Translations under genes and position numbers: made by a program
From: Candidatus Scalindua sp. SCAELEC01
GTDB taxonomy: Bacteria > Planctomycetota > Brocadiia > Brocadiales > Scalinduaceae
DNA length: 64,000 nt
Direction of reading: 5' to 3'
Assembly: GCA_004282745.1 (NCBI GenBank)
Contig: SHMT01000011.1
Coordinates: 62,001-126,000, forward strand
Part shown: in pieces, positions 56,155 through 63,946 of the stretch
Numbering within the stretch: the first letter of the stretch is position 1
Layout of the letters: each line of letters opens with the position of its first letter
The notes under the pieces: model-generated
Databases searched by the model: none
Told to the model about the DNA's origin: nothing
Seen by the model: the letters and a program-made list of their open reading frames with translations, nothing else

Positions 56155-56260
56155 CCGTCCCCGCCAGAAAGGGCGACGTCCGCCCGACTTACCAGCCATT
56201 TGGACGGTGGCTGGCAAACGGCTAACGGGCTGGGCGGGCAGGAAATAAACTCTGAATTGT
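56155..56260. other. GC-rich inverted-repeat patch
   Basis: A GC-rich stretch in an AT-rich region. CCAGCC (56199-56204) and GGCTGG (56216-56221) form one hairpin, within a larger CCCGCC/GGCGGG symmetry. Partly similar text (GACGTCAGCCCGGCTTATCAG) occurs near 47121. Origin unclear; it may be a decayed element. Confidence 0.4.
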
Positions 56261-56289
56261 CTACCCGACAGATCGTTCAGGCAGGCCCT

Positions 56290-56360
56290 TATCCCCAGAT
56301 AAAAGCTCCGAGGACTTTACTTGCTCAATTTTATCCGAAAACCATTATGAGATGAGTATA
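56290..56360. repeat. Family C element fragment
   Basis: TATCCCCAGATAAAAGCTCC to ATTATGAGATGAGTATA, matching the right half of the copy at 63803-63934. Confidence 0.7.
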
Positions 56361-56447
56361 TATCGCTTTTTGAGGCTATATCTGTTACGGTGTGAAACAG
56401 TCAGATCGACTCTAGACACTAATTGATGCATAGAGGAAAAAAATGCT

Positions 56448-57992
56448 ATGGAAAAATGGAACAAGGTGATAAATTCACGAGTAGTGCATATGTTTAGAAA
56501 TATGGCCTTTGATTTGTGGGGGCTTGATATTCATTTTTACTCCAAGTCTAACGACTGTATAAATAGCGCTTTCCACATTAGAAATACCCTCTGCTCTCTA
56601 ATACATTCCAATAGAGAGTCAGCAGTGGAGTGCATCTCTTATCAGTCGCGAATTTTTAAGGATTTGAATGGGACGCCAAAAACTCTCGCATGCTGTTTTT
56701 ATGAAAACCTCAAGTTCATCGCTGTGCCAATCATTGTCAGGGGAAATCACCTTGGCTCTATGGTATGCTCCGGAATACAACTCCCAATAACTGATGATCA
56801 GAGAGAGAGAAGTATCAGTCGAATAACAAGGTATGGTTTTTCTGCAACTCAAATAATGGAGCGCTATAAAAAAGCAAGGATATCAGATAGCAGTATTGAA
56901 GAGGATGTTCTTCGTCCTATGAAGGAGGTGGCTAAAGATATCACCTCTTTTTGTGAAAAATTGATTGATCAGGAGGATATAACCAGGAATCAGTCACTTA
57001 TTACCAATAATGGTAGTAGCGGAAAATATAAGAGTATCATTGGAACAAGCAAACCGATGAAAAAGATTTTGAATAAATTGGATCTGATTGAAGATTCAGA
57101 AAGTCCGGTCTTGGTTCTCGGGGAGACCGGAACAGGTAAGGAACTCATTGCGATTGCCATACATTATAACAGTATTCGCAAGGATAAGGCGTTTGTTATA
57201 CAGAATTGCTCAGCGTTCAGTGATACGATCCTGAGCTCTGAGTTATTTGGACATGAAAAAGGTTCTTTTACGGGGGCAGTAAACGAGAAAAAAGGTATTT
57301 TTGAAATTGCAGACGGAGGAACGTTGTTCCTTGATGAAATAGGTGATTTAAGCTATGATGTCCAGGGAAAACTATTGCGTGTGCTTGAAAACGGTACGTT
57401 TTTCAGAGTAGGAGGTACCCTGGAAAGGGGGGTGGACGTCAGGATTATCACGGCAACGAATAAGGATTTATCTGCTATGGTAGAAGCAGGAACTTTCCGG
57501 AGAGATCTCCTCTTTAGAATTAACACACTTCAAATTAATTTACCTCCGTTAAGAGAGCGGAGAGATGATATCGAATCTCTTTTCTTAAGCTTTTTAACAC
57601 ATTATAGAAGAAAAAAAAATATTGGAGAAAAAAAGCTGAATCCTGATCTGACAAAAATACTTAAAGAGCATGATTGGAAGGGGAATATCAGGGAACTCAA
57701 AAATGTAGTGGAAAGCCTGGTTGCTATGTCAAGCAAGAGTGAGACTATCGAACCTGAACACCTTCCCCTTCCGTTTAGAGAGGTGAATTATAAAGAACCA
57801 TCTTCAAATGGCCATAACGACGAGGGTAAAAAACTTCAAGAGGTCGTAAGAGCGACTGATGAGGAGATGGTTAGGAGTGCGCTTGAAAAGAAGAAATGGA
57901 ACAAAACGAGAGCTGCCAGAGAGTTGGGGATCAGTCGAGCCAGCCTGGACCGCAGGATAGAAAAATACAATTTAAGTAAAAAAATGACGTAG
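56448..57992 (+). CDS. Sigma-54-dependent activator with PocR-type sensor domain
   Basis: A 514-residue sigma-54 activator. The first ~180 residues match the PocR ligand-sensing domain (LDIHFYSKSND, the C-rich LCSLIHS and LACCFYENLKFIAVPI, and VRGNHLGSMVCSG). The AAA+ part has Walker A GETGTGKE at 225-232, the sigma-54 loop as GSFTGA rather than GAFTGA, and Walker B GTLFLDE. The C-terminal Fis-type helix-turn-helix is NKTRAARELGISRASLDRRI. It lacks a receiver domain, so it likely responds to a small ligand directly. An AGAGGAAAA site precedes the ATG. Candidate targets are the sigma-54 sites in this window, including its own region and the exopolysaccharide leader. Confidence 0.92.
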   Translation: MEKWNKVINSRVVHMFRNMAFDLWGLDIHFYSKSNDCINSAFHIRNTLCSLIHSNRESAVECISYQSRIFKDLNGTPKTLACCFYENLKFIAVPIIVRGNHLGSMVCSGIQLPITDDQRERSISRITRYGFSATQIMERYKKARISDSSIEEDVLRPMKEVAKDITSFCEKLIDQEDITRNQSLITNNGSSGKYKSIIGTSKPMKKILNKLDLIEDSESPVLVLGETGTGKELIAIAIHYNSIRKDKAFVIQNCSAFSDTILSSELFGHEKGSFTGAVNEKKGIFEIADGGTLFLDEIGDLSYDVQGKLLRVLENGTFFRVGGTLERGVDVRIITATNKDLSAMVEAGTFRRDLLFRINTLQINLPPLRERRDDIESLFLSFLTHYRRKKNIGEKKLNPDLTKILKEHDWKGNIRELKNVVESLVAMSSKSETIEPEHLPLPFREVNYKEPSSNGHNDEGKKLQEVVRATDEEMVRSALEKKKWNKTRAARELGISRASLDRRIEKYNLSKKMT

Positions 57993-58065
57993 GAGCTTGT
58001 TGTATAAAGTGATGAAATGTTCATTTTATCAATACACAATTTACGTTTCAATTTTTGTATGATAA

Positions 58066-58541
58066 TTAATGTAGTAAAAATATAAATGAAAATGAAATAT
58101 ATGAGGAGGTGTGCTCAACTATATCTTGTTTTGCTTGTACAATAGATGCCCAACTTGCTAACTTAGGCCCAACTAGCCTTTCCACCTTTGTTCCATCCAA
58201 CGCCACTACTCCTAACTGCAACATTTTTGCTTCAGCACACAGTTTCAATACTTCAGTAAGAAAAACCCTCAAGCTCTTTCTCGTTATCTTTGCGAAATCT
58301 TGATATCGTGCTATGGTCTGGTTTCTGATTCGCCGTTATTATTCTGAAGCCTATATCTCGTTCGCAAAGACTCTCTACCCCATCCATCTTTACGGTACTT
58401 CTTGTAAAACTCTTTGAGATCCATCTGTTCTACTGCGTCAAGTATGAACCAAGCTAAATCCCCTCCAGGTAACCAATCCATTAGGCTTGGTGGCAGTAAA
58501 TACTGCTGCTCCCTATTGCACTCAATAAAATTATAGCTCAT
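58066..58541 (-). pseudogene. IS1182-family transposase remnant
   Basis: The N-terminus reads NREQQYLLPPSLMDWLPGGDLAWFILDAVEQMDLKEFY through KDGWGR, a strong match to IS1182-type transposases. After a deletion the text continues in another frame as CERDIGFRIITANQKPDHS and ISRFRKDNEKELEGF, then in a third frame as FLTEVLKLCAEAKML and GVVALDGTKV, where the family's catalytic domain should begin but stops. At least one internal deletion and two frameshifts are present. It is inactive and shows past insertion of a full-length element here. Confidence 0.85.
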
Positions 58542-59028
58542 ATTTTCCCCCCTTTCTTTAAGATGGGCTTAATATAACACATTTCTGACTTACTTTCATC
58601 TCTTTTGGGGAGAAATAGGGTTTGTGCAACAGGCTCGTAGGAACAAGGAAAAAACCACCTCTTCGTGCCTGCCCCGTTAAATTCGTAGACTCTTTAACGG
58701 GGGGCACGCTGCTCAATAGTCTTTTTCTCTTCCGTTCGCAGTGTGGATAGATGAAACGTACGCAATCGAACGGTATGTGTTCGCTCCTGCATTGCTTGCT
58801 GTTATATGTTATCACATAAGAGGATAGGTATACATGCAGTTGTAAATATTGTGAAAAAGAGTACGAAGTCGAACGTTTTGACATCAATTTGTTAACACAT
58901 CCTGCCAGTCTGTTTACACTCTTATTTATTTACAAATAGAGACTTATGACGTATCTGACTATTTTTTGCCCACTGGCATGTTTTTTGTTGTCATAACTTG
59001 TACTTTAAACGAAAAAAACTTAAATCCA
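58542..59028. other. Intergenic with a long hairpin
   Basis: About 490 bp. The inverted repeat GTGCC..CCCCGTTAAA/TTTAACGGGG..GGCAC spans 58665-58706. A minus-strand frame at 58558-58887 has no ribosome site and reads like noncoding DNA. The promoter for the STAS-PilZ gene should lie in the right-hand part. Confidence 0.5.
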
Positions 59029-59775
59029 ATGAAAATATCAACTTGTTCCCATAGAAACCCCGAGATAGAGATCCTGGAAATAAATGGTGACTTAACGGGT
59101 AGAGGCGCTCTGAAGTTTGAAGAGTATTTGTATTCATCACTGGATGAAGGCAGGTTTTTTAAGGTAATAAACCTGAAGTATATGAAAAAAGCAGATGGTT
59201 TGGGTCTCAATGTTTTGCAAAATTTGATAAACCGTGGTATGCGTATAAGATTATTCAATGCAGGGTCAGAGATGCTGAAGTTGCTGAGAATCTCAAGGAA
59301 AGAAGAAGTTATTAAATTGTACAATTGTCAGGAACCTGACGAAGCTGTGCTGCTCTTTGAAAAGGAATTTCTTGATGGAAAAAATAGTTTCAAGCACGAC
59401 GTCAAAAAGAGACGTTTCAAAAGGGTTAATACCTCTCTGCAGGCAAAGTTTAAAAGCCACACCGTTCATAATAGCAGGACTAACCATAATACCATCATAA
59501 AGAATCTGAGTGAAGGGGGCATACTGATAAGTCATGTGCATACCGTTATTGAGAAGACCGAAGAGCGTCTAAATGCACTTGAAATGGTTAATAGAAAACT
59601 CTATGACATAACGTTCAGCTTGAACGGTGGTACAAAGATGGTCGAAACTAATGGTGAATCTGTTTGGGTAGTTAACGGCAATCAAAAACCATTTGTAGGG
59701 GTGCGTTTTCAGAACCTGAAACTGAACCTTGGTGAGATGATTCGTGATTATGTATACAGACATAAAGAAAATTAA
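59029..59775 (+). CDS. STAS-PilZ fusion protein
   Basis: A 248-residue cytoplasmic protein from the ATG at 59029; an ATG at 58966 would add 21 residues, and neither has a good ribosome site. A STAS domain (about 1-100) has IEILEINGDLTGRG and LKYMKKADGLGLNVL, where the phospho-acceptor serine of anti-anti-sigma factors is replaced by D or G, so it may bind rather than be phosphorylated. A PilZ domain (about 130-240) has RRFKR (the RxxxR motif) and NLSEGG ([D/N]xSxxG), the two c-di-GMP binding motifs. STAS-PilZ fusions are uncommon. The neighbour on the plus strand is the WecA-PilZ gene, suggesting both act in exopolysaccharide control. Confidence 0.85.
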   Translation: MKISTCSHRNPEIEILEINGDLTGRGALKFEEYLYSSLDEGRFFKVINLKYMKKADGLGLNVLQNLINRGMRIRLFNAGSEMLKLLRISRKEEVIKLYNCQEPDEAVLLFEKEFLDGKNSFKHDVKKRRFKRVNTSLQAKFKSHTVHNSRTNHNTIIKNLSEGGILISHVHTVIEKTEERLNALEMVNRKLYDITFSLNGGTKMVETNGESVWVVNGNQKPFVGVRFQNLKLNLGEMIRDYVYRHKEN

Positions 59776-60195
59776 ATGAGCGATCTTGGTTGCCGTTATC
59801 CCCGGACAAAAAGCGTGATGACGTGTCGTATCTGTACAAGGAGGGAGTGGTGCAACAACAGGGATGTAGTTGCCAGCCCGGCTACCGTTCTTTTTGCATC
59901 AAATGCCGGATTGATTAGTGATATCAGGTAGTTGCCGGATGAGGTGAGGAATAAATCTGTCGGTTAAAAAATAGCTCAATTTGAGTATAAGTTGCCTTAT
60001 ATTTACTCCTTATCAATTAGGCGAAGATACTATGATAAGAGGACGCAATGGATATGTGTCTTTAGACGTACAAGGATGTACGTGGGCAGAGCAAGAGGAT
60101 ATTCACCTGACTGGGCAAGGTGTTGCTAGTAAAAAGCTGGATTTTATTGTAAGTTCAGTTATGTTTCTACGAAACGTAACATGTAACTGAGAGGG
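59776..60195. other. Intergenic, nothing firm
   Basis: About 420 bp. A short stretch near 59797 (TATCCCCGGACAAAAAGCG) matches the middle of family C. A 69-codon frame at 59981 has no ribosome site and no recognisable domain, and I do not call it. Confidence 0.4.
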
Positions 60196-60487
60196 CGGAG
60201 CTGTACCTGGAGAGCAGGGTTAATGACTACAGTCTTAAAGATCAAATAGGGAGAACCGCGGTTCAACAATGGACAATATTGCAGAGGGATTTGATAACGG
60301 CTCTTCGAGAGAATTTATACGGTTGTTTGTCTATCCTCAAAGATCATGTGGAGAAGTCTCATCTCAATTATGTCGTGCGTGAGATAGTGATTGTGTTAGT
60401 AAATCAGAATTTGAAACAGTTTATGTTATTGCAGAGAATGTAGGAAACAGATTAAGGGGTTTAGAAAGTACCTTCGAAATTATATAG
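60196..60487 (+). pseudogene. Four-helix-bundle protein (23S rRNA-IVP family), broken
   Basis: The decayed gene has DYSLKDQIGRTAV in one frame, then MDNIAEGFDNGSSREFIRL in another after a single-base loss near 60265, then a TGA after LCRA, then CVSKSEFETVYVIAENVGN and so on in the same frame. These are the landmark motifs of the IVP-like four-helix-bundle family. The frame ends where a family A element begins, and the TAG at 60485-60487 is formed partly by the element. Confidence 0.8.
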
Positions 60488-60632
60488 TGCGTGAACGAAA
60501 ACCCAGTATTTGAAACAAAACTGCCCAGGTACAAGGCGCGAAATAATTACGTAACCGGAGCGTACTCAAGTACGTGAGGATTACGTCATTGTTGCAGCAA
60601 CGCCGTAGATGGGTAGTTTTCGTTCAAACACT
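60486..60632 (+). repeat. Family A element, intact (147 bp), ATAT target duplication
   Basis: AGTGCGTGAACGAAAACCC to TTTTCGTTCAAACACT, flanked by ATAT at 60482-60485 and 60633-60636. It sits at the stop codon of the broken four-helix-bundle gene. Confidence 0.93.
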
Positions 60633-60830
60633 ATATAAGCAAAAAAGTTTGAGGCATTAACGGATTGATGGAAATAGCTGATTTAGTGAATTGTTTTATT
60701 TTAATTCTTAAATCCCTAAATCCCTAAATCCTTAAAATTATCTTTACACTCTTTAGTTTACTTTTCAATTGCGCCATGCTCTTTGCACTCTGCGCTCTTC
60801 AACCACTTATTTAAATAGGCTACAAGAAAA

Positions 60831-62264
60831 ATGACCATCCAATTTTCGATTATATCTGGTTTCCAAATATTTCTGTTTTCTCTTGTAGTCACCTACTTCA
60901 TACTACCGAGAATGTGTCTATATGCTAATAAAATCGGTTTGTTGGATTTTTCTGATAATCGTAAAGTCCACAAAGTTGGCCGACCCTTAATCGGAGGTAT
61001 TGCAATAGCGATAGCCCTATCAACTAGCTGTTTACTGTTTATAGAAACGAAACAAATTTTAGGTTTTCATGTTGGTATGCTTATGGTTCTCTTGATAGGT
61101 TTTTTTGATGATTATAAAAAGCTAACTCCCAGATGGAAATTAGTGGGGCAGATAGGCACGGCCATTATCGTAATTTATAGTGGAGAGGTTGTCCTTCTCT
61201 CTTTTGGCGATATTTTCTCCTTTGGCGCGGTTGATCTCGGCATTTTTGCTATCCCGGTAACGGTTCTTGGTATTGTGGGAATCATCAACGCAACGAATAT
61301 GATTGACGGCGTTGATGGGCTGGTTGGTGGAGTTTCAGTAATTGCTTTCATATCTTTTGGTATACTTGCGTACATTAATAATCAGGCTATGTATCTTTTG
61401 TTGAGCATTGCGCTGACCGGGTCTGTTGTCGCTTTCCTCAGATACAACTGGCATCCATCTCTACTCTTTTTAGGTGATGCCGGTAGCTTCTTACTCGGGT
61501 TTTCGATGGTTTTTTTGTCGATAGCTATCAGTCAAAAGCATAACGGCATTGTTCCCCCCGTAGCCCCTCTATTAATCTTGATTGTCCCCATTGTCGATCT
61601 TGCAAGTGTTAGTCTCAGGAGAATAATTGGTGGTAAAAACCCGTTCTCTGCTGATAGGGCACACATTCACCATATCCTTTTAAGATTAGGATTCAAGAAA
61701 AAACAGGTAGTTTTGATTATTGCCTTAATAACAACAATATTCTCCACCATAGGGATTGTAGGCACTATCTACAAAATACCTGAATATTATCTGTTTTCAC
61801 TGGTAGTAGCTTTCTTTATCGCACACTTTACCTTTTCGCTTAACATAAAAAAACTACTCAGATATAAAATTAATGGAAAAAAAGGTTGGCATCATGTGAA
61901 GAGTGATGCATTGTCCAAGGAGCGCATGCACAAGATGGTTAAAATACGAAATAGCAGAAGTCTTTCGCGCAAGACCGATTGCTCGCGCATTTTGTGTACA
62001 ATTGAAAGTAATAATAAGAACCAGGCTAATTTAAGGAAATTGATGAATATCAGTTTTGATGGTTTGGCGGTTGAGATAGATCAATATTTGCCAAAAAGTG
62101 AGCACGAAATAAAATTAGTTTTACCTGGTAATGAGAATAACATAGGTGTGACCGCGAATGCAGAAATCGTGTGGATGTGTAGAGATAATGGTTGGTATAT
62201 CTATGGATTTAAATTTAAAGAATTGGGTAAAAAGCAGAGAGATATTTTACAATATTATTTGTAA
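60831..62264 (+). CDS. WecA/MraY-type glycosyl-phosphate transferase with PilZ-like tail
   Basis: Membrane enzyme of 477 residues expected to start polysaccharide synthesis by moving a sugar phosphate onto undecaprenyl phosphate. About 11 hydrophobic segments fill the first 350 residues. Catalytic motifs are GFFDDYKK (DDxxD-like), NATNMIDGVDGL, LFLGDAGSFLLGF and RAHIHHILLRLG. The last ~100 residues (from about 374) are soluble and look like a PilZ domain: RSLSR supplies an RxxxR-like motif, NISFDG is the [D/N]xSxxG motif, and GWYIYGFKFKEL ends the fold. The spacing of the arginines is not ideal, so c-di-GMP binding is unproven. A polysaccharide export gene follows 200 bp later. Confidence 0.87.
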   Translation: MTIQFSIISGFQIFLFSLVVTYFILPRMCLYANKIGLLDFSDNRKVHKVGRPLIGGIAIAIALSTSCLLFIETKQILGFHVGMLMVLLIGFFDDYKKLTPRWKLVGQIGTAIIVIYSGEVVLLSFGDIFSFGAVDLGIFAIPVTVLGIVGIINATNMIDGVDGLVGGVSVIAFISFGILAYINNQAMYLLLSIALTGSVVAFLRYNWHPSLLFLGDAGSFLLGFSMVFLSIAISQKHNGIVPPVAPLLILIVPIVDLASVSLRRIIGGKNPFSADRAHIHHILLRLGFKKKQVVLIIALITTIFSTIGIVGTIYKIPEYYLFSLVVAFFIAHFTFSLNIKKLLRYKINGKKGWHHVKSDALSKERMHKMVKIRNSRSLSRKTDCSRILCTIESNNKNQANLRKLMNISFDGLAVEIDQYLPKSEHEIKLVLPGNENNIGVTANAEIVWMCRDNGWYIYGFKFKELGKKQRDILQYYL

Positions 62265-62467
62265 GTTTGCAGAACTATCCTAATCCCTGAATTCTTAAAT
62301 CCTTAAATTATCTTGACACTCTTAGTACTATAATTGACGAACTCTCCCCAAGACGTAATGCTTATCTAAACTCAATAGGTACCACAAGACAATATACCAA
62401 AAACCAGGAAACTAATGACGAATAACCAGTAACCAATATCATATCAACCTCTACACAAGGAAACACC

Positions 62468-63064
62468 ATGTCGATAAGAATACTCTGTAGCGCTGCAATA
62501 CTTTCACTATGCCTTACCATCCTGTCTCAATCAGATCACTGTGAAGCCAGGGATATAGCCCCTGATGATGTCTTGGACATTACCGTTTATGGACATGATG
62601 ATCTGACCATTTCCACCCGTGTCTCTGCAGAGGGTGAAATATCCTACCCTCTGCTGGGAACCCTCATTGTGACGGATAAGACGGTGCGTGAACTGGAAAA
62701 AGAGATTCAGGAACTCCTCAATAGGGACTACATCGTTGATCCCCATGTGGTTGTCCTTACAAAAGAGTCTCACTCACACATGGTCTATGTTATGGGACAA
62801 GTGGAACACCCTCAAGCTATCGATCTGACCAAAAATAAGGTGACGACCCTTCTGGAGGCGATATCTATGGCGGGGGGATTTACGGACCTTGCCAATAAAA
62901 ACAAGATACAGATTGTGCGAAAATCCGAAGATGGTACGAAGCAAAATATCACCATAAAACTCGCCAGTATTATCAAAAAACGGAAAAAAGGGGAACAAGT
63001 CGGCGAAGATGAGACTGCTATTAAAGCCGGAGATGTCATCATGGTCACGGAACGGAACTTTTAA
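62468..63064 (+). CDS. Polysaccharide export protein (Wza-like)
   Basis: An exported protein of 198 residues. A signal peptide (AAILSLCLTILSQS) precedes the export domain, with IAPDDVLDITVYGHDDL near residue 30 and GEISYPLLGTLIV, followed by an SLBB-type repeat (HMVYVMGQVEHPQAID and LLEAISMAGGFTD). It is shorter than the family norm (about 250-350) and has one SLBB region, so it may lack the outer-membrane part. An AAGGAA site precedes the ATG. It shares clear sequence with the broken export gene at 36900 (AISMAGGFTDLA against ISMAGGFADSA), and could replace it in function. Confidence 0.88.
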   Translation: MSIRILCSAAILSLCLTILSQSDHCEARDIAPDDVLDITVYGHDDLTISTRVSAEGEISYPLLGTLIVTDKTVRELEKEIQELLNRDYIVDPHVVVLTKESHSHMVYVMGQVEHPQAIDLTKNKVTTLLEAISMAGGFTDLANKNKIQIVRKSEDGTKQNITIKLASIIKKRKKGEQVGEDETAIKAGDVIMVTERNF

Positions 63065-63109
63065 GCGATTAATGACTATTCAAGTGACTAAAATGAACTA
63101 AAGTTTAAA

Positions 63110-63621
63110 GTGACTAAAGTTGTGGAGAATAAGGGATTTGCTAAGGGGCTGGAATTGAAAACACGACAATTTGCAGTAAGAATAATTACATTGTCCACAA
63201 AGTTACCGAATACTCCAGAGGGTCGAGTTATAAGAAATCAGATTACAAAATCAGCAACATCCATTGGTGCTAACTACAGGGAAGCCAATCGCGCTAGAAG
63301 TAAGGCAGATTTCAAGAACAAGATTAAAATCTGTGAAAGTGAATCAAGTGAAACACAATATTGGATAGAAGTAATTCTTGATACAAAATGGTTGTCTAGA
63401 GAAGAAGTAAATAGTGTCTGAACGAACCCTGTGTTTGAATGAAAAGTGCCCAGGTACAAGGCGCGTAACAATATCGTAACCGGAACGTACAGTTGTACTT
63501 GAGGATTTAGAAATTGTTGTAGTAACGTAGTAGATGGGTTGTTTTCGTTCAAACACTAAATATAGATTATCAAGAATGCAGCGAATTACTTGCTCTTTTC
63601 ACAACAATTGGAACAAAGTAG
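63110..63621 (+). pseudogene. Four-helix-bundle protein (IVP family), split by family A insertion
   Basis: The frame starts at a GTG and has KTRQFAVRIITLSTKLPN, NQITKSATSIGANYREANR and KICESESSETQYWIEV, hallmarks of the IVP-like four-helix-bundle family. After REEVN the element at 63413-63557 adds SV and TGA. Beyond it the text resumes as DYQECSELLALFTTIGTK and TAG at 63619-63621. Removing the element and one AAAT copy gives EEVN-IDYQEC in frame, a normal family length of about 120 residues. Confidence 0.85.
63413..63557 (+). repeat. Family A element, intact (145 bp), AAAT target duplication
   Basis: AGTGTCTGAACGAACCC to TTTTCGTTCAAACACT, flanked by AAAT at 63409-63412 and 63558-63561. It is 2 bp shorter than other intact copies because of a small loss in the left end. 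Confidence 0.93.
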
Positions 63622-63802
63622 ACCATACACTTTAGTCACTTTAGATCATTTTACACTTTAGTTCACTTTTTTCTTTGAGCCTTGAGCTTTAACCTTTGAG
63701 CTCTTTAGGATTACCACGAAGGGCACGAAGAACACGAAGAAAATAAGAAGAATGAGAACTTATTGCTGTGCGCTTGGAGCATGGTGCAAAGAGATAAGCA
63801 TA

Positions 63803-63934
63803 TATACTAAAACCGATTTGGTTTTACTGAAAACCAAATCTTGGTGAAGGTATCCCCGGACAAAAAGCGCCGAGGACTTTACTCGCTCAATTTTATCTTG
63901 GATTTTATCCGAAAACCATTATGAGATGAGTATA
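63803..63934. repeat. Family C inverted-repeat element (132 bp)
   Basis: TATACTAAAACCGATTTGG at the left and ATTATGAGATGAGTATA at the right. Relative to the copy at 15415 it has an extra stretch of about 25 bases around CCCCGGACAAAAAGC, also present at 56290 and 59797. Confidence 0.8.
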
Positions 63935-63946
63935 ACAAATTGAACT

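Noticed and set aside
58558-58887. 109-codon minus-strand frame
   Set aside because: Crosses a long hairpin, has no ribosome site, and its translation resembles no protein.
59981-60190. 69-codon plus-strand frame ahead of the decayed four-helix-bundle gene
   Set aside because: No ribosome site or domain; no clear continuation into the decayed gene.
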